Assembly (NCBI GenBank): GCA_002189035.1
Contig: NEEC01000018.1
Coordinates: 806,001-870,000, forward strand
DNA length: 64,000 nt
Source of the DNA: Utricularia gibba
Taxonomy: Eukaryota > Streptophyta > Magnoliopsida > Lamiales > Lentibulariaceae
Direction: 5' to 3'
Shown here piece by piece: positions 24,201-36,400 of the stretch (the stretch's first letter is position 1; the number at the start of each line of letters is the position of its first letter). Made by a program: the position numbers and the translations under genes. The notes beneath the pieces were generated by a model, which saw nothing but the letters and a program-made list of their open reading frames with translations, was not told the origin of the DNA and made no database searches.

Positions 24201-24943
24201 ACCGAAACCATACGACTTCAGTTCGATTCGACACATTTGGAATTGTAGAACCGTCGATTTCAATTCATGTAGAACCGATCAAACTGATAATTCAAAACCG
24301 TGAACCATCGTTTGGTATTAAAATATTCAAAAATTCAAAATATTCATGAAAATATGCAAAGTGAGTTAATAGATTTGACATGCAATAGAATGATTTTATA
24401 AACTTGGAGATAAATTGATCGCAAAAAAAGTATTTATACTTATTGTTACTGTAAATTAAAATACAACCGCCTAACTCCACCTTTTTTTATTCCAAAATTA
24501 CGGTTAAATATTACAATTAAATACCATATATCTTTAATAGTATAGTAAAAAAATGGTATCAAAGATAATACTAATTTTATTAATGAAACATCAAATAACA
24601 AACTAATCTCTATATACTATTTTTATTTGAATCTGAATAAATGAAACTCTTATTATCCTAATTCATCAATTAAGCACATCTGACATTTTAATTCACCAAC
24701 AAGATTTACAGTTTCGGTCTCAATTGCTTTCCCATTCAGGGGATACTCCCACTACTCAGAAACTCAATCCCGCATATAATCTGATTATAACTGTAAAATC
24801 TTGACTAGCAAACTGGTGAATGAATCACAAACACAGAAGGATATGGATATGTTCAAGGAGTAAAGGCCACTCATTCAAACAAACACTTACAAGCACACCA
24901 AGGTATATGGTAGCTGCTACACATGCACTGATGATCGGCCGCA
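21211..24943. other. A+T-rich intergenic DNA, no gene recognised
   Basis: The first 200 bases are the AP4M leader and promoter. The rest shows no recognisable frame. Near 24110-24310 there are several accgaaacc/ggttcg-type words in both orientations, as in the ends of plant hAT elements. The stretch at about 21650-23650 may be an old decayed retroelement, but no domain could be assigned. Confidence 0.4.
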
Positions 24944-26391
24944 TCATATCGGCCGTGTCCGAACCGCATCTTGTAGATTTTTCACAGCACTATCATAGTT
25001 CACAAACCCCATGAACCAGAACTCATGGTTGTCAACAGAAATGATCTGAATGTACTTCTCTGATGGATTTGCTCTGCTTACTGAAGGATTCACAGCAGTG
25101 AGTTGATTCAATGGGATAATCACCTGGAAGAAACATCATTAGATATGGTGATACTTTGAAAGGTACAACCACAGCCACCCATTACCTTATAATACCTGTA
25201 CTGGACTTCCTCTGAGGCTTTGTATGAAATGGGACTATCGCTACAAAATGCTACTTTTTCATTTGACAAGTAGAGGACTCCAACGATAGGACCTGCAGAG
25301 GTAGACAAGTAGCAGCCGTATGACTTGAGGAGCTTTTCATCTGCACCGATCTCGAATGTGTTCTGGAAAACCTTTTCGTATCCACCCTCTGCCAAAACCT
25401 TGGTACTTTGTGCGATTTTTCCGACAGCAGCATCAGCAACACTCGGGCCAGTTTTCACTGAAAAAATGGAATTTTTTTATCTACGGCATTGACACTTTTC
25501 AACACTTCATATCAGCAACAGGGATAAACCCCCATATCAGCAACTTGACTAAAGTTCAAAAATCCAACTAAGGCTCATCTATCATATAGTACAAGGAAGG
25601 GGTAGATTTGATTGGGAAGCTTCAAACTAAACATACTAGTAAAAAGATCCAATTCTTTTTTGGATGAAGCTCCCTAACAATTTCAGTTTCCATAGCACCT
25701 TCACAGGTGGTTTACTACAGAATGCAAAACATTCGATGGTTTGCTAATCACATCCATGAAGCCAATTGCACAGGGCAAGAAGTACATTTATCCAGGAGAG
25801 ATGAAACAAAACATGTCACTAAAAAGATCCGAGTATTAGGCCTGCCTAAAAAATTCAGCTACAAAACTGTTCATGAGTACTTCTTAGTAAAAAGTAGCGA
25901 CTCACAGTGCTGCCACATGTTTCCAGCCAAGTCTTCAGCCCTCTTAGTGGCATCTGCAGCTTTCTTTCCCCATTTACCAAGAGCATCCCTTACCTTGTCC
26001 ATGTTATCTACCATCCAAAACGACAGACATTCCAAAGCCCACACAAGCCGTAAGCATCTCTATTTCCAATCAACAACACGGAACTGAAAAAGAAAAAGGG
26101 GGAAAACGTACTCTTCAGAGAAGATGAAGGAGCACTTGCAGCGGAAACGTAGGGATTCGAGGCCGATGGGACGGCGGTGGCTCCGATGTACTCGACAGAA
26201 GTAGGAGCAGGCGGCGAACCAGATTGGGTGGAACTCCACGTATTAGCCACAGGCGCAACATCTTTCGGATCGAGTTTCGGATACGAGGCATAACCGGCGC
26301 CGTTTCCAGATTCCGATTCAGACGCAGCGTGGGCCACCGGCGGCGGTTCGTTTGAGTTTGAAAAGGCAGCCGGTTTCGAATCGGAGCTCAT
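24944..26391 (-). CDS. GER5: GRAM-domain GEM-related (GER5-like) protein, four exons
   Basis: Exons are 26391-26112, 26007-25906, 25457-25186 and 25123-24944, giving 277 residues with all junctions in frame and GT-AG. The N-terminus is Pro/Ser-rich and contains [19 protein letters not shown], close to GER5 as I recall it. A basic helix [20 protein letters not shown] follows (about 102-121), then a GRAM domain at about 157-235, and finally [22 protein letters not shown] domains bind phosphoinositides or proteins. GEM-family members respond to abscisic acid and act in seed and reproductive development or, for GEM itself, in epidermal cell fate. The family is certain. The GER5 assignment rests on the N-terminal block and could be replaced by a close paralogue. 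Confidence 0.85.
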
Positions 26392-26979
26392 GGTACACCG
26401 GTTTGTCAACAGAATCGTGCAACAGAGGGAGTACGCCCAAGTGTTTTATACTGTGGTTTAACTTTAAAATTTAAATAAATTTCTCGACTAACTTTTGGTG
26501 CCTTTTTTATTTGTTTTGTAACATCATTTTTGTAACATCAAATACGATATTAAAAAAATTAGAATATAAGCATACTATTCGAAATAAAATAATTTTAATC
26601 ATTTATATATTTCAGAGCTATTTTTTTAAAAAAAAATATGTATTTACTATGTCCATAGAGAAAACACTCATTAAAATGGAGTAAAAAGTTATAGAAGAAA
26701 ACCCAAAGGTTTGATGAAATATTACAATTGAGGAATATTTGTGATTGAAAAAATCGTTGGAAAAATCAAAAGAGAGAGGATAAAATTAATGAAAATAAAA
26801 AAGGTATATTTCACTAATTGATTTATTTATCTCACAAAACATATAAAAATTAAATTATTTAGGATATGTTTAGTATTATATTTTAATTAAGACTGCATTT
26901 GAAATATTTATGTTTAAATAAATATAGGTCATGTGATTAACATTAAAATTTATTTGATATATAAATTTTACACATGTAT
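26392..26979. other. GEM-related gene upstream region and A+T-rich DNA
   Basis: This holds the leader and promoter of the GRAM gene, then A+T-rich sequence up to the transposon nest. No other feature was seen. Confidence 0.4.
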
Positions 26980-29040
26980 TTTGATGGTCGAAAATCTACT
27001 TGTGCGATAGAGTAAACAAAAAGAAAAAACATGATCTCAAATCATACAAATTGGTTGGAGATCACGAGAATCGGCATGAAGTATAAATCAACAATCCAAA
27101 TGGATTGATTGGGATTTGCAAGAAAACTAGCTATGGGTCATAAATCGATGCTAAATCCCAAATCAACTAAATAGAGCAGAGACTATTTACAGATAGCAAA
27201 TTGGCTTAGGGGTTCTCAATAATCGGCTACGGTGATAAAGGAGATAGTGTTGAAAAGTCTTAAGGGCCACATACTAATCGGAGTTTAGAGTAGAAAGCGG
27301 TTATTTGTTGATAGACCATAAACAAGATCAAACCAATCTTGTCAAGTGCAGAAAAAAGTAACTAATTTTCTTAAAAATCGATTGATCGAGATTGCCTTAT
27401 AAATAGGATCCCAATTTAGAAGAAATTCATTTTGCGCTCATTACACACTTTGTAATATCCTTCTTTCCTCTTAATAAAACTCATTTTTTAGTGAGAACCC
27501 CAATTCCATGGTTTTTTATTATGGCGATTTTCATGTAAAAAATCTTCGTTTAATTTCCCTTTGATCTCCAAACAACATAAATCAACATTTAATCTAGGTA
27601 AAATAGTTAATCATCAATTCAACCCCCAAGAACCTACACATCACCCCTGTAACAATCTGTGGCAACACCCTAGTTAGATGGACCGTTATTACGCGTGCGT
27701 GGGTAGATTGATTGCAGCGACACACTCCGCCCGCACGGGATTCTTGTGCTGTGTCTTGTGCACATGCTTGGTGTCACCCACGCACGGTGTTCAGTTCTCA
27801 CCATGTTTGTCCGTGCACAAGGTCCTAAGTAATTTGAGTGGTTTCGTAAAACAAATCAACCTTTATTCATACTTAAGTAAATAGTCAAGGTTCAAGCAAA
27901 AAGAAAATAAGGAAAACTGCAACATACATTATTCATATGAATCAACCAAAGTACTACCTTGAACACCATCACTTGGCTACCTCACCCTCATCATTTGCTG
28001 TGCCTACGCCATCCGTTCCTTTGTCCCCAAACATTCCTACAAGACGCATAAGGGTTATTCTCGTGTGATACTCAATCCTACACCTAAGCACAAAGAGACA
28101 ATCATGCAATTGATCCGCATAACATCTAGTGGTGACCCCTAGGTCACCTTGCTCCACTAATGCCTCTTGAATGGATCCGAGGATTCTCCCAAGATTGATC
28201 TATCAATCTCGTATGCTCGGAAGGCTCTTGACAGCATGAGTCCCATGCAAGCACCTTGCCTTTGAGTTGGGGTGGCCATCTCTCCAACCCTTCCCTTGAT
28301 TGTATCGATCAAATATATTTTGACTCCCCTAGTTCCTCAATCGACCTATTCCATTGACACACTTCAACACTCATGTTAGTCCCCAAAATCGTATAAAAAC
28401 CCTTTATTGGAATGAAGAATCGTTCTTCCTCTTCTTGCTCTAGCTGCCCGCAAAGTAAGAATGCGGGAGAAAAAGAAGTGGCTTCATTCCTCTCCTTTTA
28501 TAGAGGTCCCTCTCCTTATGCTCGTGTTATGGATATTTCCATATCTTCAAAGTTTGATCTCCCTTAAATTTAGGAAACTTCCTATTGACCGAATCCTTGC
28601 AATATCTCATCATTGTCCATGCGCCTGCATCTTGCTACACATGCCATACCACATCCGGTGCATGTTGCATACCGCATCCCGTTTGCACTCAATGCTCAAG
28701 CGACGCATCTTGTGTGAGTCACCGCCCGCGCTTCTATCCATGCATGCTATATTCATTTCACTCTCATCATGTGCATTGCATGCACACTTGCACACTTGCT
28801 ACCCTTGCTCGCACGTTATCCCTATCCATGAATGCCCCCATACGGTGTCTGCTCTGCTTGACAAGATGTACGATAGCCTCTCTCGCCTCATGCTACAACC
28901 TCTCGTACTTTCCTTGGACATCCCTCGATCCAACAATCATGTTTCACGTCAAGATCATGTAGATTAGGCTAGGTTTGAAAAAAAACGTCAGTACCTCTTT
29001 CTGAGATCGCCACACCTCCCCCATCCGATTTTAACCACAG
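26980..29040 (+). repeat. Ty3/gypsy 5' LTR, split by another LTR
   Basis: The left part shows normal LTR promoter order: TATA box ttataaatag at 27398-27407, then AATAAA at 27473-27478. The right boundary is suggested by the sequence at 29041-29063 (tttgacatctaccgtgggg), which resembles the start of the internal region of Tat-type gypsy elements just after the LTR. The intervening 27648-29014 is a different LTR in the opposite orientation. The left limit, near the tgatggtcg at about 26984, is uncertain. Confidence 0.5.
27648..29014 (-). mobile_element. Nested solo LTR, minus orientation
   Basis: Read on the minus strand it begins TGTGGCGATCTC and ends in GCCACA at 27658 or TTACA at 27648. It contains a TATA box (ctctataaaagg, 28494-28506) followed about 630 bases later by AATAAA (27862-27867), the normal U3-R-U5 order. 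No gag or pol of its own flanks it, so it is best read as a solo LTR inside the gypsy LTR. A clear 5-bp target duplication was not found, so the left end is uncertain by about 10 bases. Confidence 0.55.
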
Positions 29041-29883
29041 TATTTTGACATCTACCGTGGGGCAAATTTATTGTCCCACTTGACAATCCACAAAAATTGT
29101 TTGCTAACCTCGTGATATGGAGAATCTGAGTACCACCGTAAACATTGACAATGAAGAAAGTGCACGTGTGGAAGACCTTGGTTCGATGGTTATAAATGGG
29201 AACAACTAAAGACTCTAATGATAGAGATATTCTCAGATACTAAGAGATTGTTGGGCCTTAACTCCAATGTGCAAAAAGAAACACCGGAAATTGCTTGGAG
29301 GGTTGGAAAGCAATTGACGAGATAAAGAATAATGAATTGAGGAAGGAGTTGGAAGAAATTATGTCAAAGAAGAGGGAAATCGGCCTACAAATGGACTGAT
29401 GATCAAGAGGAGGTTGGGGATTTAGTGATGTTTTCCATTAGAATGTGTCCATGGAATGCATAGATGTATTGGTCAATATTGATTTGGCCTCAAGAGCAAT
29501 GTCGAAGGGTTGTTAGGAGCAATGACCCTGCATTTCGACACATTCTCGGATGACTTAATGGAAGAGAAACCAAAGAGGAGATTCAGAATCCCAAACATGA
29601 GAATGATGACGTTGCGGCACTCCTAAACCATGAAGTGTAAATCGTTCTCTTGTTCACTCAAAATGGGAGCAAAGACCTAATTTAAGATATTGGAACTTTG
29701 CAATGTAAGATCTTTCAAGGAGTTAGTCTTGCTGTTCACGACTCAATATGCGGTTTATAATGAAGCCCCTCTACCAAGATGGTATTGTACTCAATTTGGC
29801 ATGATCACTGAAAAAAAAACTTACAAAAAATTATTGACTAGTTCAGTTGCCTAGTATAGGATGCTTAACTTGATTTGAAGGAA

Positions 29884-30032
29884 TGAGTTGAGATCATGAA
29901 GTGGGTTTTGAGCACTTCAAAGTTGGAATAGAGTTTATCGAAATTTCTATTGAAAAATTTATATGAACTACTACGGAAGATTATGAAGTACATATGAGTT
30001 GCGATCATGAAGTGGGCCATGGACACTTCAAA
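29884..30032 (+). repeat. Pair of 38-base direct repeats, 111 bases apart
   Basis: The segment at 29884-29921 (tgagttgagatcatgaag...) recurs at 29995-30032 with about 32 of 38 positions identical. The pair lies immediately beside the captured ClpB-like exon and may mark the captured segment's edge or a local duplication. Confidence 0.6.
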
Positions 30033-30126
30033 CTCAAGTAGCCATCAAAACAAAAGAGCACTTTATTTTCGAACTAGATATTGTAGGGAAATCATTGAAT
30101 CATAATAAATATAAGAAGTGACATAC

Positions 30127-30402
30127 CTGAATCTCCACTATTTTCCTTATCTCACTCATGTGCAACGGTTGGAAGACAATGAATTCATCTACTCGATTCA
30201 TAAACTCCAATAAAAAAGGTTTCCTTGCAAAGTCTATCACCTTCCTTTTCATCAAATCATGAACAACGTCGTTTCTAAACACTGTGTCTTTTAAAGTTTC
30301 AAGGGTGTGATAGGATCCAGTATTAGAAGTCATAATCAGAATATTATTTCTAAATAAAACTTTTCTTTCTTGAAAATCCATGATCCTTGCATCATCTAAT
30401 AG
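30127..30402 (-). pseudogene. Isolated exon of a ClpB4-type (mitochondrial Hsp100) chaperone gene
   Basis: A 92-codon open block bounded by a good acceptor (gtag before 30402) and donor (gtatgt after 30127). It starts LLDDARIMDFQERKVLFRNN, continues ILIMTSNTGS and LMKRKVIDFARK, and ends EFMNRVDEFIVFQPL then EIRKIVEIQ. This is the second AAA+ module of ClpB, from just after Walker B through sensor 1 and the arginine-finger region. The SxxxLETL and MKR..D.AR wording is closest to mitochondrial ClpB4. No neighbouring ClpB exon was found on either side, and the block sits inside the gypsy remnant on the opposite strand. The exon is uninterrupted, although FRPEFMNR has become FLLEFMNR. It is a captured fragment, not a functional gene. 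Confidence 0.8.
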
Positions 30403-32610
30403 CTACATAAATCATACAGTACTACATTTCAAATACCAATAAGTTTATCAGGTGGAACTCATTTAGATAAACACCTATTGCGAGATTCACAAATCGTTAG
30501 GACACAATACTCTTCAATTGGGCTTGTTGCTCGAAATGAACAACTTGTCGCCATAACTGGAATTTGTGGTTATACAAAAGTCGAAAGATTTCTCATCTAC
30601 CAAGGGCTTTTTTGTAACATAATGAAGAGAGAAGTCATCAAGTTTACGGAATCTTTCAAGGAGGGGGAAATTCATTGAATTACTATGGAATTATATGCAT
30701 TCAATCAAAGAGCGGTTCAGATGGTTGATATGATAACCATGCTTGTGACATTCGACACTGTTGGACGAAGCAGAACCAAAAGACTAGAAATCTTAATTTT
30801 GGAGTCAAAAATATCTTATATTATTCTTAATCGGCCAGGGATCAACCAGTTTGACATGGTTCCCTCAATTGTACATCTCAAGATCAAATTCACAATCTCA
30901 AGGAAAGTTTGTAACTTGGATGTTAATAAAAAAATGGTGCAATCCTACTACTTGTCATCATGCCAGAATCCATGTTCCAAGAAATTGAAAGTAACGATGA
31001 TGGAAAAAGAATCTAAGAAAATACCAAAGCAAGTTATGAAATTGGTGGGACACAAGGAGTTGTAGCTATCACTGAAACTTAGTATTCAGTCACTAAGAAA
31101 TTTATACTGGCCTTGAAGATGACAGCAACCAAGTTAAGATGTTATTTTCTGGATCGGCATATTGTTGTATTTACTAATCAATATCTGAAGAACATACTCT
31201 CTCGTGTGGAGATAGCAAGAAAGATCCCCAAATAGGTTGTTAAATTAAGCATCATGGATATTGAATTCATAACGAGGATGACGACTAATGTTCAACCTTT
31301 AGCTTATTTTATTATTGAGATGATGTGACCAAACGAACGATTTGTACAAGTTAATGATAGATGGACTATGCATATTGATGGATCGACTCATAATGAAGTT
31401 GGAAGATGGAATATATATCAAAATTTTGTAGTTAGATCATATTTAAATGACCGTGAAGTCCTAATTTCCAGCTTCGAACAATGTAGCCGAATACAAAGCC
31501 CTAATTGAGGGAATGAAGATAGTCAAAAAAATCGGAGTCGCAAAGCTTGACATCTATATTGATTCACGATTATTACATGGATAATTTTGCGACAAATTTG
31601 AGACTCATGATTCATTGGTGGCCTTGTAGTGTGGTAAGGTGAAAGAATTGATGAGATCCTTTAAATAATTTACACTATCTCATGTGGTTTGAGAAAAGAG
31701 TATATCGATCGACAACTTGATGCAATTAATTACAAGATTCTAAGATGTAAAAGAGGGAAGTGTGATAATTCAGCTACAAGATCAACCCTCTATGATATTA
31801 CAGACTATCGATCATATATCTCACCGATCGATGAATGACATTTCTCATCAATTGAATTCTCCTTTGATATGGATAGATTCATATATTAAGTTTTTTCAAA
31901 TTGTGGAAAAATCAATTGGTAAGTTGGAGCTCAAAAACTTGAGATTGGATCAAAATGGTTGATGTAACCTTATACAAGAATTCTTTTGATGGACCTTTGT
32001 TGAAACGTTTTTATAAGAAGCAATCCTAATATCTCATTATTCATATACACGAAGACAAATGTGAAAATTATATCAGTACATGCTTCATATGCCCTAAAAT
32101 ATTGAGTGGATATGATTGATCAACCATGAAGTGAGATGTCACCGATCAAGTAAAGAGGTGCAAGGTGTGCAAGTGCCTGCAAATATACCCAGAAAATTAG
32201 TAAACAACTTAATAGTCAAATCGTTATCTTGCTCATTCGATTAGTAGGGAGTTAATATTATGGGACTGTTTTCCCAAGTCCCAAGACAGAAAAATTTGTG
32301 ATTGTCGTTAATTGAATAATTTTCCCAATGGGTCGAGGCTGAAGCCATTGCAAAAATCTCCAAAGAATTGGTTATTTGTTTCATTTGGAGAAACATTTTT
32401 ATCCAATTTGGTTTCCCCCTGTTCTTGGCCTTTTAAAGAGAACAATCTTCTTCCAACAAGGATCGATAATGAAAAGGTCAAATACTTTGACAATATGATG
32501 AAGTTATCAATACATGACCAAGTTGATGGAATCACCATCGTAAAAGGCTGCAAGCTCTAAGAAACAACAGAAGCAAACAAATTTCTCCAGTAAACGTTTA
32601 ATTATAAATG

Positions 32611-32692
32611 TGAGTTTTTTACTTCAAATGTATCTAAACTTTAGGTTACTTACATAAAATATATCTAAATTTTAATATTTACAACAATTTTT
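32611..32692 (+). repeat. Left terminal inverted repeat of the MULE
   Basis: It pairs with 37773-37857 in inverted orientation over about 75 bases, with substitutions and no large gaps. Confidence 0.7.
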
Positions 32693-33439
32693 TTTAAATA
32701 TTTATTTTCTTTACATAAAATATGATTTATGAGCGTGTTTTACATGCTACCATAAATTTTAGCCTGCTAAAATTTTACCAACCAAAAAAATTCTTCGACA
32801 AATTTCCAGACATCACACTAGAAGTTAGGACCAAAGAGACTATCAGGAATTAGATAAACAACAATTTAGAAGATAGATTGTGACGAAGATACTATTTGAT
32901 GGTTCAAAAATTGATAATAACTCAACATTGATTATTGTTATTTTGCATTATTGAGCATCTTTTTTTGTATACCTTACTATTTGAGGCTATACGTATAATT
33001 CTTTTGTTTTTGTTCTTTCACAATTTCTTCTTCATAATTTTAAAAATTTATTTTTAGGCAATGCTTGAAATTTCAGAGTACCAATCAATTTTGTGTTGTT
33101 GTACTATTATGAATGTAGATTCTTTTTCTCATGAGACAAACTTTTATATTTTTAGATTCCAAAGCACAAATGGTGAGTCAAAGTAACAGTTAACTGAAAA
33201 GAACATCTCTTTATGGTATGTTTTTTAATATATTTGGAGATTTATGAATAAAAATAAATATAATTATTCAATGTTTTTCTTTATTTCATTTTGAGTATGT
33301 TATAGTTGGATTATGCATGCATAGATGAGAAAGTATTGTATTGATAACTGACTATTGTTATTTTTTGTGTGATTTGTTATGGATACTCAATTATCAATTA
33401 TGCATAGCTCGTACTTATTATCCACAGAAGTTTATAATA

Positions 33440-36400
33440 GTTACGTATTATATAGGTAAGTTGACGGTGAAGTCAAGTTTCAAATGGATATCATGAAAAT
33501 TGAGTACTTTGATTTCAGTGAATTCGAATGGACTAACTTGAAAAGATTGTTTCAATGTGCGCAAGAGTCAGAATATTCAAATACAACATATATTAGATTT
33601 TGGTATAAGAAAAAAGAGACAATGAGTAATGGATTGACGTTGTTAGAGATTGATCAACAAATTATGGAGTGAGAGAATTATTTTGATAAAAAAGACAAAT
33701 TCATGTATATATTAGTTGATGAGGACACTAAAGAGATGTAATTTGATTTAATTCATATGATTGGATAGAGAAAAGGATATAATTTAGAAATAGTAAATGA
33801 TGAAGTACCTTTTTTGGATTCTAGTATATGCAATCACAACATTGAATTTTTTGGACAAATATTGAAAAGGAAAATGTTACACATGAGACATTCATTGACA
33901 TAGAATATAATTCGGAAGTTGATGAAATTTTGGGAATTAAAATCACTCATGATAAATCGAGTGATGATGAGAATCAAGAAGACAACCTTACAATAGGGAT
34001 TATGGATGAAAAAATAAATTGAGGTACAAATGTTTTGGGAAGTAATAGATTAGAAGAAGAAAATGATGATAACATAAAAGCATAATACATTAGACACATT
34101 TTCAATGGTCTCAATGAGCTTGATATTGGTGATTTAGAGGAAGATCTAAATAGCTAATAATTTTGATGATGAGGAGGGATCCAAATATTTTGTCTATGAT
34201 GTAAAAGAATTTAGAAAAAATCCAGAACTTTTGAAGGTAACACTCTTTAATACTAGAGATGAAGTTAAATATGTAATCAGAAGTCACTGTATATGGAAAA
34301 TACATACAATCAAATTTGTATGGATTGATTTAAAAAGAGTAAGAACAAAGTGTATAGGAGATGATTGTTCTTGGTATATATCTACATGTTGCGTGTCATT
34401 TCCTCAATAAATTTTAAATATTTAAAACATAAAACACAAAAGAGCGTAGTACGAGTATCGATCTCAGGGAGTTGTTTTTCGTGAAAAGTGTTTTGTAAGA
34501 AACTTCTACAAAATGTCACGGTTTTGTAAAAAAGGGTATGTGAAAAGCAGAAATAAAAGTTACAACCTAAGTGATGGGCCTTGATTACGGGACGCAGTTC
34601 CTGTGAATAAGATTCCGTCTTCTTCCTTTGTCTATCCTTGCCTCGGTTTTCACCGATTTCTTCCGAATAGCTGGTTATAGGAGCAAGGAATAGCCTACTC
34701 TCCCTTACACTCTGATTAACAAGGAGGCACGGGAATAGACTCATGTGATTCCCCATTGGACGATTGAGAAGACAAGAGGACGCCTTCGATTGCCTTCAAA
34801 ACCAAATTGCGTCCGTGTGCCCAGTTGTTGCCAATGGCCAGTGGCAGGTCCGAAGTCACAACCTGTCCGTTATCGCGGTACCTAAGCCACAAACAATCCA
34901 CTACTTCCCTCGAATCGGTAGAATTGGAGTTGGCACTTTTCACCTTGATCTTCATCAAAATCTACGAGGAGTGACGTGCTACTCATGGACCTTGACTAGG
35001 AGTCGTTATAGAAAGACTGCAACAAGATACGTGGAAGTATGCAAAATCTGTATTGAATTCAGCGAAGAACCGAGTGTAGTGCTCAAGACTTGGAAGGAAA
35101 CTTCATTTTCTCCCAAAAACTAAAAGGTTTTAACCCGAAAGGGCTATGAAAACATAAATGAAAATGGAAGTTAAGTGTTCTTCCTCCTTGGAGGGGAGGA
35201 AGAACTCAAAAGTTTTAAGTCTGGAAAGGAAATGGCAAAAGTCCATAACTAAGTGTTCCAAGTTGCTTTTATATCACTCCCCACGTTCATTAACTCCTTT
35301 GGGTCCCCTTCTCATCATTCCTTATGTCTTGCATACACCACTAGCTTTACTTTGTGTGCAAGTTAGCGCCCAATCATTGTTGCAAACTCTGACATTCCGT
35401 AAATCAGGGACCTTGACCAGTGTCAGTCTTCTGCTCACAATCGTTCCAAGTCACGTCTAAGGCACGAAAATTCAGAGTCTGGCCTCCTGCTACACTCCTG
35501 CAGTCTTCTAACATGTCTCGGTTAAAGTGTATGAAAAAAAAGACATAAAATATATACAAAATAGAAAAATAAGATTTTTCTTGGGAAATCAATTTCTTAT
35601 CAATATTCCTAATTAGAAGACTTAACACATAATAATACCTAATAAATAACTAGAAAATAACACTTAATACTACATCTAAGGAAAGTGTTGATATTGCATG
35701 GCAAATCAAATCATTTGATGAGTATCATAATCATGTTTGGAAGAAATTTATCACATGGAAAGAGTAGCTATTTATGGTTGGGACGAACGTTTCAAAAAAA
35801 GTTTATAGAAAATTCGTGGGCTATATATTCTGAAAGTTGAAGTGCAAAGTATCATGGATGAAAGCATATCTAACCAAAAAATATGCTCTTAAATTGATTA
35901 GAGGATAGTATAAAGAACAATTTTTGAATATTTTTATCTATTTCAAAGAGCTTTTAGGGGCAAATAAAGGTTCAACATTAAAAGTCAAATTTTCTGAAGG
36001 GAAGTTATCCTATCAACACTTTGAGGGTTGCTATATATGTTTCAACTCCTAACTGTTGTATCTACTGATCGCAATATTAATATTTTTCCTATGGCATTGC
36101 CTGTTGAAGAGAATGAGAATAGAGAAGCTTGGAGATGGCTTCTTGAATTACTCGTAAATGATACTGATATTAGGCAACATAATAAGAGATCTTACACATT
36201 TATTTCAAATAGACAAAAAGGTATTATTCCAATAATTGAAGAAATTTTGCCTCATGTAGAAATAAAATATTGTGTATAACACATATATGAAAATATGAAG
36301 AATGATTGCATAGTTTGAGGACAATCTATTAAAAATAGTATGTGGAAAGCTGCAAAATATACAAGAGTGCAAACTTTTGAACTTACAATGAAGAAACTCA

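Larger units (their letters stand above)
29041..32570 (+). pseudogene. Decayed Tat-type Ty3/gypsy internal region (gag, protease, RNase H, integrase pieces)
   Basis: Pieces appear in gypsy order. Gag-like fragments are at about 29110-29780. A protease-like region at about 30540-31065 includes ILNRPGINQFDMV and HLKIKF. An RT-connection/RNase H piece at about 31085-31330 includes YFIIEMM. A second RNase H domain at about 31350-31680 includes RWTMHIDGST, AEYKALIEGMKI and KLDIYIDSRL. A zinc-finger/integrase region at about 32040-32570 includes KFVIVV and RIDNEKVKYFDNMM. Stops and frameshifts are frequent. The RT palm domain is missing between about 31065 and 31085, and the element stops abruptly in the integrase core just before the MULE at 32611. 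The archaeal-type second RNase H before integrase supports the Tat lineage. Confidence 0.7.

Noticed and set aside
24110-24310. Possible complete hAT element with ggttcg/accgaa ends
   Set aside because: The words occur in both orientations, but no consistent inverted ends or 8-bp target duplication could be fixed by eye.
28461-28967. 168-residue Cys/His-rich open frame
   Set aside because: It lies inside the minus-oriented solo LTR. Repeated tgcat words create the His/Cys pattern, and no zinc-finger spacing or splice context supports a gene.
32312-32560. 82-residue open frame as a small host gene
   Set aside because: Its sequence aligns in order with the gypsy integrase core (KFVIVV upstream, then DNEKVKYFD), so it is part of the retroelement remnant.
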